Positions 8,043 through 14,765 of a DNA stretch of 34,906 nt are shown piece by piece. Below the pieces are notes generated by a model. It did not search any database. It worked only from the letters and a program-made list of their open reading frames with translations, and was not told where the DNA came from. Position 1 is the stretch's first letter. Each line of letters begins with the position of its first letter. Source of the stretch: a virus; the IMG/VR virus record IMGVR_UViG_3300032053_000263, positions 1 to 34,906 of that record, one strand, 5' to 3'. The position numbers and the translations under genes are program-made.

Positions 8043-8116
8043 AAAATCTCCCTGGTTATATGATGACGTTACTGAAGACTAGGCGTTTGGGTAATTAAAG
8101 GTCTAACGGTGAAATC

Positions 8117-8323
8117 ATGAATTTGACTAATATAGAATTATCAAATATGGCAACACATTCATCTAAAGATGAAAGAATAAAAGCCATTAAATATGCAAGA
8201 ATAATTATAGAAAATAATAAAACAGATAAGCTCATAGCTTCAGCAATCATAAGAACAGCTATGAGAGATCAAGATCCGGATGTTAGATCCGAAGCAATGA
8301 TGTCTATTAGAAAATCTTATTGA
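8117..8323 (+). CDS. Small HEAT-like hypothetical protein on the opposite strand
   Basis: The protein has 68 residues and runs on the plus strand between minus-strand genes. A GGTGA sequence precedes ATG 8117. The sequence reads as two or three amphipathic helices, with IRTAMRDQDPDVRSEAMMSIR resembling a single HEAT repeat (D-P-D-V-R followed by A). The gene is clearly AT-rich. Its 3' end overlaps the convergent HicB-like gene by 7 bp. It may be a small inserted accessory gene. Function unknown. Confidence 0.55.
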   Translation: MNLTNIELSNMATHSSKDERIKAIKYARIIIENNKTDKLIASAIIRTAMRDQDPDVRSEAMMSIRKSY

Positions 8324-8523
8324 GAGACTGGAAAGACGTCAAGAAATTCGGCACGGTTTGCGGCCTCGTCATCTCTTAGCGCATCTCTTAGCGCATCTCT
8401 TACCCTATGTCTAGCGAGCGATGGCGTAGATCCATGAGATGAACACCAGACTCCATAATCTCCCTTTATGGCTGCTACCCACTTACCGAGACCATCTTTT
8501 GAATATTGAACGTTGAAAATCAT
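8317..8523 (-). CDS. HicB-like antitoxin-fold protein
   Basis: The chosen start is ATG 8523, since GGGGAGGGG lies just upstream. A longer frame to 8583 lacks a ribosome-binding site. The 68-residue product begins MIFNVQYSKDGLGKWVAAI and continues with a G-S-T-P-S-L-A-R-H-R-V segment, matching the HicB fold of type II antitoxins: a beta hairpin with W-V-A, then G-x-T-x-x-x-A followed by a helix. No HicA toxin is visible next to it, and no DNA-binding extension follows. Lone HicB-fold proteins are common in phages and may block host HicA or act otherwise. The C-terminus carries an in-frame 12-bp repeat (RDALRDALRDD). Confidence 0.6.
   Translation of the reverse strand: MIFNVQYSKDGLGKWVAAIKGDYGVWCSSHGSTPSLARHRVRDALRDALRDDEAANRAEFLDVFPVSQ
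8370..8405 (-). repeat. 12-bp tandem repeat in the HicB-like gene
   Basis: Two exact copies of plus-strand CATCTCTTAGCG (8370-8381, 8382-8393) are followed by a third, imperfect copy. They encode the repeated RDAL RDAL RDD segment. Confidence 0.8.
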
Positions 8524-8601
8524 GAATACCCCTCCCCGCCACGAGGAACAAATAAGCGTATGGATGTGAGTTTGAATGCTCACATCGGTTTACCATGTAA
8601 T

Positions 8602-8624
8602 CGTGATCAGTACTTCAGATCACG
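8602..8624 (-). terminator. Possible weak terminator hairpin
   Basis: A 7-bp inverted repeat (CGTGATC / GATCACG) with a 9-nt loop lies just downstream of the 140-residue gene. No T-run follows, so termination is uncertain. Confidence 0.3.
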
Positions 8625-8631
8625 TAAGATC

Positions 8632-9054
8632 TCAGCCGACTCTGATGATGAAAGTAAGTGAGCCGGCGGAAGAATTCTCAATTGTCACGTTTGAAAAAGT
8701 AGCATCATGTACTATACTCACGTTGCTAGTAGCAACCCAAGTAATACCAGCTTGCTCCAAAACCACAAGAGTTGGCGGATAGTGAAGATTATGTGTTATA
8801 GTAATACTGTCACCAGGGCTACCATTGGCAGCGAGTGCGACGGTATCATTAACCGTTATTTTTCCAGCAATCTTGAATTTATATACGTCACCAAACTGAA
8901 CACTCCGGAGAACCTCGGAGGTGTCGGGAAGATAGACGGAACCGCCAGGTGCCAAGTACCTGTCTTCCCCACGGCGACCTTCAGTCTGGGATTGGTTGAT
9001 AAACTTAAGGTCTTTTAAATAAATACGTTCATTAGATATGTTCTTAATTTTCAT
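8632..9054 (-). CDS. Probable tail/virion protein
   Basis: The protein has 140 residues and starts MKIKNISNERIYLKDLKF, a typical opening for small phage tail-associated proteins that begin with a beta strand and a D-L-K motif. The region RRGEDRYLAPGGSVYLPDTSEV, seen in two parts around residues 28-50, reads as a loop plus strand. The second half (DSITITHNLHYPPTLVVLEQAG, then WVATSNVSIVHDATFSNVTI) resembles the H-N-L-x-x-x-P-x-V-x-V-x-D repeat of phage tail-fibre and baseplate beta domains. Only a weak Shine-Dalgarno is present. The role is inferred from these patterns. Confidence 0.65.
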   Translation of the reverse strand: MKIKNISNERIYLKDLKFINQSQTEGRRGEDRYLAPGGSVYLPDTSEVLRSVQFGDVYKFKIAGKITVNDTVALAANGSPGDSITITHNLHYPPTLVVLEQAGITWVATSNVSIVHDATFSNVTIENSSAGSLTFIIRVG

Positions 9055-9085
9055 CTTAAAAATGGAGCTTCACAAAAACTCTGAT

Positions 9086-9586
9086 TCATTTAGATCCAAG
9101 TTCAACTACGGTAGCTATTTTTCCTTCACCGTAATCATCGCCCCATATATTTAAAGAGCCAACTTTCCATTGAACAGGGAAAATCCTGAAGTCATCCATT
9201 TCTGTTTTTGAATATGATAGAGTTACATGAGGTGTAAAATCAGGATACTTATTATTATATTCAACATCAAATTTACCTAGCAAAGAAGTTAATTCATCCC
9301 TAATCTTCTTTATATTAGGAGAAACAATTTTAGCTATTATTGGTATTCCATCCTCATTCTCAGGGAAACTAGAAACGAGGGCAGTTCCAACAAGGAAAGG
9401 ATTATTCCTTTTCGCAAACATGCGGCAAATAGCGGTTGCCTTAAGCATTGTCGATAATGATACTCCCTTACCAAGATAAATCATAGTTATATGCATATCC
9501 GACGGCGAAACTAATTCACCAGGGACATCTATAGATGATAATTGTGATGATATATCTTGAGGTACAGATATACTTACGATAGCCAT
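9086..9586 (-). CDS. 2H phosphoesterase (LigT / 2'-5' RNA ligase-like)
   Basis: The protein has 166 residues and carries both signature motifs of the 2H phosphoesterase superfamily: H32-I-T34 in DMHITMIYLG and H120-V-T122 in FTPHVTLSYS. Family members hydrolyse cyclic or 2'-5' phosphodiester bonds in RNA or small nucleotides. Phage members include Acb1, which destroys CBASS cyclic-nucleotide signals. Whether this one acts on RNA ends or on a defence messenger cannot be read from the sequence. It has no Shine-Dalgarno, and its ATG (9584-9586) lies in the loop of a perfect hairpin (9571-9599), itself just downstream of a terminator palindrome. Expression is therefore probably controlled in an unusual way. 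Confidence 0.85.
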   Translation of the reverse strand: MAIVSISVPQDISSQLSSIDVPGELVSPSDMHITMIYLGKGVSLSTMLKATAICRMFAKRNNPFLVGTALVSSFPENEDGIPIIAKIVSPNIKKIRDELTSLLGKFDVEYNNKYPDFTPHVTLSYSKTEMDDFRIFPVQWKVGSLNIWGDDYGEGKIATVVELGSK

Positions 9587-9599
9587 GCTATCGTAAGTA
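9571..9599 (-). promoter_or_regulatory. Perfect hairpin holding the start codon of the 2H phosphoesterase gene
   Basis: A 12-bp perfect inverted repeat (arms TACTTACGATAG and CTATCGTAAGTA) has a 5-nt loop. On the minus strand the loop contains the ATG of the 2H phosphoesterase gene. No Shine-Dalgarno is visible upstream. It could control translation, or be a second part of the terminator region. Confidence 0.6.
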
Positions 9600-9610
9600 A
9601 AAAGAAGACT

Positions 9611-9644
9611 ATTCCACTAAATGGTAGCTACCATTTAGTGGAAT
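9611..9644 (-). terminator. 34-bp perfect palindrome, probable terminator
   Basis: This is a perfect palindrome with 17-nt arms (ATTCCACTAAATGGTAG and its complement). It lies directly after the stop of the WxxW-repeat gene and is followed on the minus strand by AGTCTTCTTTTT, so it looks like a factor-independent terminator. A perfect palindrome can also form a cruciform. Confidence 0.75.
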
Positions 9645-9646
9645 TA

Positions 9647-10348
9647 TCAATTCAATATTGCCGCGATTTGTTCGAGGGGAACCATTTCACCCCTCGTCCG
9701 ATGACGAATCGCAATCTTGAGGAAATCAGCTTCGTCACACTCAAGCATGATCTTCTGTGCAGCCATAGTATCCCCATCAGGGACGTTCAAGCCGGGATAG
9801 GCACAGAGGATGTCGACGACCTTACCATTTTCGTCCAGCAGATCCACATTTGTGGATCTGCCTTTCCGAATTCGGTAGATCTTTCCGGACTGGCTCTTCA
9901 AGAGAAAATAGTCTTTATCCTTGAGTTGAGATTTCTGAGCAGAACTCAGAACAGATTCAAGGAGTCTATCGGCTCTCTTGATCGCCATGGCTCTTTGGCG
10001 GTCTTGTTCTTCACGTTGGGCACGGAGAACTTCTTGTCGAATCAGACGAGCAGCTTTATCCTCTTCTGATTCGACAACCTGCACGACGGGTCTGGCACGA
10101 ACGATGGTTTTGTTCCAGGAATCCCACGTCAGATTGATGGAATAATCTGAAGTTGCGGTTACTGAAGTGTTAGCTGCCCAATTGTTCCACACTTTAGTAT
10201 TGACTGTGTAGGTAGTTGCCGAAGCAGCTGTTGCGCTCCAATTATTCCAAACGGAAGAAGAAGTAGTTATATAACTACTTGCGGCAGCAGTTGAGTTACT
10301 CCAACTATCCCATATTATGGAATTAGTTGTGTAGGTTGTTGTTGCCAC
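9647..10348 (-). CDS. WxxW-repeat protein with conserved C-terminal phage domain
   Basis: The start is taken as GTG 10348, with GGCGG 5 nt upstream. An upstream TTG at 10360 lacks a ribosome-binding site. The product has 233 residues. The first ~80 residues hold four repeats of a Y-[TIS]-x-N/T-x-x-W-[DN]-[SN]-W type (WDSW, WNNW, WNNW, WDSW), rich in Thr, Ser and Ala. A charged helix (EEDKAARLIRQEVLRAQREE) links to a C-terminal domain of about 110 residues with KIYRIRKG, LCAYPGLNVPDGD and AQKIMLECDEADFLKIA. I recognise this domain as a recurrent small protein in phages and metagenomes, of unknown function. The gene begins 1 bp after the upstream stop, and a strong palindrome follows it. Confidence 0.7.
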   Translation of the reverse strand: MATTTYTTNSIIWDSWSNSTAAASSYITTSSSVWNNWSATAASATTYTVNTKVWNNWAANTSVTATSDYSINLTWDSWNKTIVRARPVVQVVESEEDKAARLIRQEVLRAQREEQDRQRAMAIKRADRLLESVLSSAQKSQLKDKDYFLLKSQSGKIYRIRKGRSTNVDLLDENGKVVDILCAYPGLNVPDGDTMAAQKIMLECDEADFLKIAIRHRTRGEMVPLEQIAAILN

Positions 10349-10349
10349 A

Positions 10350-10670
10350 TCAACCGCCAACGAGAGCTGGGAGAAAGATTACTCTTCCACGTGCAGCCTC
10401 AAACGTCGGCATTTGCTCGCCGGTCGTGCCATCATCGGAGACGCGATATGCCTTATAACGTATTTTTCCATTCTTGTCTGGCTTCGTAAGCTCTTCGAAC
10501 TCTCGACGCTTGATTTCGACAAGAACAGCATCATTGGGATCCCAAATGCTCTTCAAATCACCGGAAAGGTCCATGACCTCATATACGGCTTTTCCTTCGA
10601 CGAGGGAAGCACGGATGGTTGCCTCATCGATTTCAACGTTTTTATTTGCGTTCTGAGTTTCGGTATCCAT
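10350..10670 (-). CDS. Hypothetical protein
   Basis: The start at ATG 10670 is supported by GGAGA 6 nt upstream. A longer frame to 10688 has no such signal. The product has 106 residues, is acidic, and begins MDTETQNANKNVEIDEATI. The middle reads VYEVMDLSGDLKSIWDPNDA and the C-terminus ARGRVIFLPALVGG. It ends 1 bp before the GTG of the WxxW-repeat gene, so the two are probably translated together. No family is recognised. It could be a small accessory to the WxxW-repeat protein. Confidence 0.6.
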   Translation of the reverse strand: MDTETQNANKNVEIDEATIRASLVEGKAVYEVMDLSGDLKSIWDPNDAVLVEIKRREFEELTKPDKNGKIRYKAYRVSDDGTTGEQMPTFEAARGRVIFLPALVGG

Positions 10671-10708
10671 ACCATCTCCGTTCAGCATATCGACAAAAGA
10701 AAATACAC

Positions 10709-10734
10709 TAAATCATTTCCCATCGAATGATTTA
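10709..10734 (-). terminator. Terminator hairpin after the 88-residue gene
   Basis: A 9-bp inverted repeat (TAAATCATT / AATGATTTA) with an 8-nt loop lies 3 bp beyond the stop codon. It is followed on the minus strand by GTGTATTTTCTTTTG, a T-rich tract. Confidence 0.65.
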
Positions 10735-10736
10735 AT

Positions 10737-11003
10737 TCATCTTAATTGCATGAGTTGGGAGGCAATAATATTCTTTGCCTCTTCCAAAAAACGTTCACGT
10801 TCACGATCTTCAAAGGATCCATCCCCATCAGTCCGAGCGCTGAAAATTACACTGCCATTAGAGTCAGGAAATGTGACAGTAAAAAGATGAGATCGAAGAT
10901 GGAGAAAACCGACATTTATGCCACGATATAAAGCAGTATACTGCTCAGGCATCCAATCGCTTATTTTATGAAGTTTAATATGTTTTGCCAGGATTGGTTT
11001 CAT
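10737..11003 (-). CDS. Hypothetical protein downstream of the Cas12/TnpB-like gene
   Basis: The protein has 88 residues, beginning MKPILAKHIKLHKISDW. The middle has beta strands (GFLHLRSHLFTVTFPDS, VIFSARTDG) and the end a helix with EDRERERFLEEAKNII. No Shine-Dalgarno is visible. It lies only 13 bp downstream of the RuvC-effector gene and is followed by a terminator hairpin, so it is the last gene of that transcript. Its function is unknown. Its close linkage to the effector makes it a candidate partner, but nothing in the sequence proves that. Confidence 0.55.
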   Translation of the reverse strand: MKPILAKHIKLHKISDWMPEQYTALYRGINVGFLHLRSHLFTVTFPDSNGSVIFSARTDGDGSFEDRERERFLEEAKNIIASQLMQLR

Positions 11004-11016
11004 TGGATATCGGTAT

Positions 11017-13116
11017 TCAAGTTTTTGATCTGATTAGCATGCCCTCACAGAAATTCCTATCCTGATCGAATTCAACACGACATTTTTCACATTCATGTTC
11101 TATGGACACGGAGGCATCCCAAGGAGCGTCATGGCCACAAGCATGGTGAATTCTCGTAAGATTTGCTGGATTAATTTTCTTTACTTCCAGACCACGTGCT
11201 TTAGCGACTTCTTCAATTATCTTTCGGGTATTCCCGGGCGCATAGGCGTCACGTCTCCGTGATATTGAAGTAATAACCTCAACAGGGACGGAACCACGGT
11301 TATCCTTCGCGACCCTTTTGATCTTTGCGTAATTCGTATTTTCAATAAGAATAGTCGAATTATTGTCACAAATCTCATGGGCCCAGACATGGATTTGATT
11401 CTGACGAATCTTCCGTGATTTGAAGCGACTCCCGGCTTCATGGTTCTGGATTGATTTATCGTCAAAGGTCCAAGTGTTTAGCTCCTCAAAAATTATTTTA
11501 TCCTCTGGACGAACAAGAGTATTCGGGCCGCAGAAAAAACTAAGAAGTGAATCCATAGCCAAAACGAATTTCCACTCGTTGTGAACACTATGTAGTCTAT
11601 TTGAAAGACTCTCGTCTTTCGCGAGAGGGAGAAGTTCAATCTTCTTCCTCAAGGAGCGTTCGTTATAGCTTCTTGCACGAGATTCCTCCCCTGACCAATG
11701 AGGAATAATGATTTTCTTACCATCATTCCTACTAAAAGAATCAGGAAAAATGCAGTCCTTGGACCATTTCAAGATGGAATCTCGCATTTCATTGGCAGCA
11801 AGCTCCCGTGACTGTCTTCGTTTGTCCGCAAGATCAATCTTCTTCTCTACCTTCGGATCAACAGTCATTTCCTGAGCAAAATTAGTATCATCGAGGGTAT
11901 ATGCCACGCGTCCAGTTGATCGATAACCGAAGTTGAAAGCAACGGTCCCATCACCATGAGGCTTCTTTGGATGAAGATGAGTCTCATCCTGAACTTGGAG
12001 TTGAAGCTCATATTTCGTTCGATTACCGCGCATGAATATGGAAACCCATGCACCGACAATTTTTCCGTTTTTCGGGAGAGGACGGTGAATGACGATAGGA
12101 AACTCAACCCAGACGGGTAGTCTGCCACGATTGGCTCGACCAAGAGAATCAACACAAATCCTCATATTGGTACGCGTTTTCCGAACCCAACTTGAATTTG
12201 GTTCACCATCGACGCCCTTTTCACGCGAGGTTTTTTGCTCCCAAACTTCGTCCGGGATTTTTACGATTTGGAGAACAGTATTCCCCTTATCAGCCCAAGT
12301 ACCATTTTCGAAAGAACAATCATGAACTGAGCTAACGTTCAATCCCTCGTTTGTACTGACAGGAGACCCGACACGGCCTTCTCCGGTCCAGCGTTTGAAA
12401 GCCGGGAAAGTATCCGAAGTCCTTAAAGCCTGGTCTACAGCATCGTCAATTAGGGCGTAGGTGCCATAGTACAGACCATAATATTTTTTGGCCCGCTCGA
12501 TATCAATCGATACCTGGTCATCAATATGTTGAGTTGTCTTGATAAGGTTTGCTTCTTTAAGAAGCTTGTTTAGAAGCTTCCCGCTCGGCTTCACTCCGCG
12601 CTTTTCTGAGTCTACCGAAAAATTCAGCTGGAAACGACGACGAGGGGAAACACAATCGGGTTCCAAATCAAGAAGATCCATGAGTCTTGATTTGGAGAGA
12701 ACGATTTTTCTACTTTTGAAATCTGCTTTGATTTCTTTTTCGCGTTCGCGGCGTCGAGCTTCTTCCTTTGGAAGAGACTTCATTATTACCGCTTCCCGTA
12801 ACTCACGAATGTGAAGTTCAAGTTCTTTAATCTGGGAATAAAGAACAGGTTTCGCATCATCCGGAGTCTTGCGAACGGCATCATTTAAAGTCTCCAACTG
12901 TTCGAGCTTGTCGGAGTATCCGCCTCTCTGGGCCCAGAATTTGGCGGTTTCTTTACGCTTCCAAAGCTCGATTTCGAGCAGAGCGTTGTAATAATGACAG
13001 GAAGCCCTCAACATCCTATGGAGAGCTTCTCCTCCTGATTTTGGAGGCAGAAGACCGAATGTATAAATTCTGGTCGGAAGCTTATCTGCAGATGCCATGG
13101 ATCGAATTACACTCAA
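11017..13116 (-). CDS. Cas12/TnpB-like RuvC effector with RuvC-I Asp replaced by Asn
   Basis: The protein has 699 residues if started at TTG 13116, or 693 from ATG 13098. The N-terminus (RIYTFGLLPPKSGGE, then YYNALLEIELWKR) matches the opening of TnpB, Cas12m and related phage-encoded type V-like proteins. RuvC motifs appear in order: RuvC-I VAFN395FGYR, RuvC-II IIFE544ELN, and RuvC-III FD684QD686RN, with a zinc finger before the last (H657-x2-C660, C676-x2-C679). RuvC-I normally has Asp where this protein has Asn395 (AAC, 11932-11934), so DNA cleavage is probably lost. Known nuclease-dead relatives bind DNA under RNA guidance and repress genes or recruit partners. No CRISPR array, TnpA or transposon end was seen. 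Role and guide source are unknown. Confidence 0.8.
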   Translation of the reverse strand: MSVIRSMASADKLPTRIYTFGLLPPKSGGEALHRMLRASCHYYNALLEIELWKRKETAKFWAQRGGYSDKLEQLETLNDAVRKTPDDAKPVLYSQIKELELHIRELREAVIMKSLPKEEARRREREKEIKADFKSRKIVLSKSRLMDLLDLEPDCVSPRRRFQLNFSVDSEKRGVKPSGKLLNKLLKEANLIKTTQHIDDQVSIDIERAKKYYGLYYGTYALIDDAVDQALRTSDTFPAFKRWTGEGRVGSPVSTNEGLNVSSVHDCSFENGTWADKGNTVLQIVKIPDEVWEQKTSREKGVDGEPNSSWVRKTRTNMRICVDSLGRANRGRLPVWVEFPIVIHRPLPKNGKIVGAWVSIFMRGNRTKYELQLQVQDETHLHPKKPHGDGTVAFNFGYRSTGRVAYTLDDTNFAQEMTVDPKVEKKIDLADKRRQSRELAANEMRDSILKWSKDCIFPDSFSRNDGKKIIIPHWSGEESRARSYNERSLRKKIELLPLAKDESLSNRLHSVHNEWKFVLAMDSLLSFFCGPNTLVRPEDKIIFEELNTWTFDDKSIQNHEAGSRFKSRKIRQNQIHVWAHEICDNNSTILIENTNYAKIKRVAKDNRGSVPVEVITSISRRRDAYAPGNTRKIIEEVAKARGLEVKKINPANLTRIHHACGHDAPWDASVSIEHECEKCRVEFDQDRNFCEGMLIRSKT

Positions 13117-13137
13117 CCGACCAAGATTTACAATCGA

Positions 13138-13527
13138 TCACGATTTTAAAACAATATTTCCCCATTTTGTAGTCTGTGGCCTCCTGTGCGAATGAACACG
13201 CACACCAGTTTCGACGGCTCCAACAGGTGGTTCTTTCCCTCGATAATGACACGCTTCAAGAAAAATCGGGAAATTGAAAACACTTGGACCGGAATATATA
13301 GTAGACATTGTCGTCTTATGGATCGTGTTGTGGCCGATCTGCTCGATTCCAGCCATCAAATCCCAAAGAGATCTTCTCGTTTTAACGTCTCTGGCTTTCC
13401 AAGATTCGCTCAGATCTATCCATTGGGAAACAGCGAAATCTGCAAGGATAATAATGTTTGAATCGTTAGACTCTCTAGAAACGCGGCTCAACCATTCCAA
13501 AGCGGTTTCTTGACCATTCCTGGGCAT
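13138..13527 (-). CDS. Hypothetical protein upstream of the Cas12/TnpB-like gene
   Basis: The protein has 129 residues. The start MPRNGQETALEWLSR is supported by GGGAGA 8 nt upstream. The first half is helical (ALEWLSRVSRESNDS, then IIILADFAVSQWIDLSESW). The second half has SVFNFPIFLEACHYRGKEPP and a basic C-terminus with HSHRRPQTTKWG. I do not recognise a family. It ends 21 bp upstream of the RuvC-effector frame in the same direction, so it is probably co-transcribed with it. Its possible link to the effector is worth testing by conserved neighbourhood. Confidence 0.55.
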   Translation of the reverse strand: MPRNGQETALEWLSRVSRESNDSNIIILADFAVSQWIDLSESWKARDVKTRRSLWDLMAGIEQIGHNTIHKTTMSTIYSGPSVFNFPIFLEACHYRGKEPPVGAVETGVRVHSHRRPQTTKWGNIVLKS

Positions 13528-13583
13528 ATGTAGATCTCCCGATCCAAAATTACAATCAGGAGCAACGAATCAATTAGGTCAGG

Positions 13584-14024
13584 TCAGTTCGGTCCGACTA
13601 TCTCCATTTCAGCGAAAATTTCAAACTCGGACCAACTAGAAAACTTCTTACATGAGTCAATATACCTAGCATCCATGATCTGCTGGCTCTCTATGAGAGA
13701 ATATGGTTTGTGATTTCCATTGCGGCTGTATGTGACTATAGTATTTTCTGGCTTCTCATCCGAATAGAAGAGAACCTTTACATCATCAACATATGCCCAG
13801 AATGGTAGTCCGACAACCTTGTCGACTACTTTTTTATCCCGGGCCCATTTTTCTTCATCATATCCAGGATCACCCCATCCAATGATGACAGCGGTGGAGC
13901 CGGAGGCAACTTTACTAATTATTCTTTCGAGACTTGAAGATACCCTGGATATACTCGGATTTTCGAGAGAATCTATTAAATCAGCAAGCTCATTGAGCGC
14001 TGTGGAGATCGCATCTGGATTCAT
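13584..14024 (-). CDS. Hypothetical protein
   Basis: The protein has 146 residues, beginning MNPDAISTALNELADLIDSL. It carries an N-terminal helical stretch, then a possible alpha/beta part (STAVIIGWGDPGYDEEKWA, LPFWAYVDDVKVLFYSDE). The C-terminal part, with SRNGNHKPYSLIESQQIMDA, is mixed. No Shine-Dalgarno is evident. It lies 28 bp downstream of the endonuclease III gene. No family is recognised and no function is proposed. Confidence 0.5.
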   Translation of the reverse strand: MNPDAISTALNELADLIDSLENPSISRVSSSLERIISKVASGSTAVIIGWGDPGYDEEKWARDKKVVDKVVGLPFWAYVDDVKVLFYSDEKPENTIVTYSRNGNHKPYSLIESQQIMDARYIDSCKKFSSWSEFEIFAEMEIVGPN

Positions 14025-14052
14025 AAAATAATATAGGAATTAAAGGTATACG

Positions 14053-14709
14053 TCAACGGAATTTTTTAACACCATTCTTTTCACATAGATGGGAAACAGG
14101 ACAAGAAGAACATCTGGGAGATGTTGGAGTACATGTTTTTCGTCCAAAAGCTATGAAATCACCATTGATCGGAATCCACCATTTCTGAGGTAAAACAGAC
14201 ATTAAGGCGTACTCGGTGGCTTCGGGATCCGAAGTCTGGACGAACCCTAATCTATTAACAATTCTTCCAACGTGGGCATCGACACATATTCCGTCTTTCT
14301 TAAAAGCAAGATTTATAATTAAGTTCGCAGATTTTCGTCCGATGCCCTTTAAAGTAAGAAGGTCCTCCATTGAGTCCGGAACCTTGCCGTCGAATTTAGA
14401 AATGAGATCTTTTGAAATGTTCAATATATATTTCGATTTCATCCTATAGAAACTGGTCGGGTAGATAAGGTTCTCTATTTGTTCTTCAGTCAGAAGAACG
14501 GTCTCTTGGGGAGTCGAAGCAGCGCTTAAAAAGCGAGGAGTCACGATAGCGGTGACCTCGTCTCGGGTCCGAAGAGATAGAATCGTAGACACGAGAACAG
14601 CGAAAGGGTTGTTTAACCTGGAAGCGACAGTCACAGCGAGGTCTTCGGGAGATGTGCCAACATATTTTGATATAGTTTCTAAGACCTCGACGATGTATTC
14701 TGAGTCCAT
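14053..14709 (-). CDS. nth: Endonuclease III-like DNA glycosylase
   Basis: The protein has 218 residues and fits the HhH-GPD glycosylase family closely. A helix-hairpin-helix reads LKGIGRKSANLI with the catalytic Lys126, followed by the catalytic Asp144 in CVDAHVGRI. At the C-terminus an iron-sulfur cluster motif C193-x6-C200-x2-C203-x5-C209 is complete. The family removes oxidised pyrimidines and nicks abasic sites. In a phage it may repair or protect the genome, or process modified bases; which of these is inference. No Shine-Dalgarno is visible before MDSEYIVEVLE. It is the first gene of a minus-strand block whose upstream neighbour diverges. Confidence 0.93.
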   Translation of the reverse strand: MDSEYIVEVLETISKYVGTSPEDLAVTVASRLNNPFAVLVSTILSLRTRDEVTAIVTPRFLSAASTPQETVLLTEEQIENLIYPTSFYRMKSKYILNISKDLISKFDGKVPDSMEDLLTLKGIGRKSANLIINLAFKKDGICVDAHVGRIVNRLGFVQTSDPEATEYALMSVLPQKWWIPINGDFIAFGRKTCTPTSPRCSSCPVSHLCEKNGVKKFR

Positions 14710-14765
14710 GAAAGCATTTTACATCTAGTAGTAAATCGACAGACGAGTCGTGTAATGAGACAAGT

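Noticed and set aside
12539-12814. Antisense frames opposite the RuvC-effector gene
   Set aside because: Their composition reflects the complement of a well-supported coding sequence, and they lack ribosome-binding sites.
11017-13116. Treating the RuvC-effector gene as part of an insertion sequence
   Set aside because: No TnpA gene and no terminal inverted or subterminal repeats were seen at either side.
14710-14765. Possible divergent promoter between endonuclease III and the plus-strand gene
   Set aside because: The spacing would suit one, but no convincing -35/-10 pair was found on either strand.
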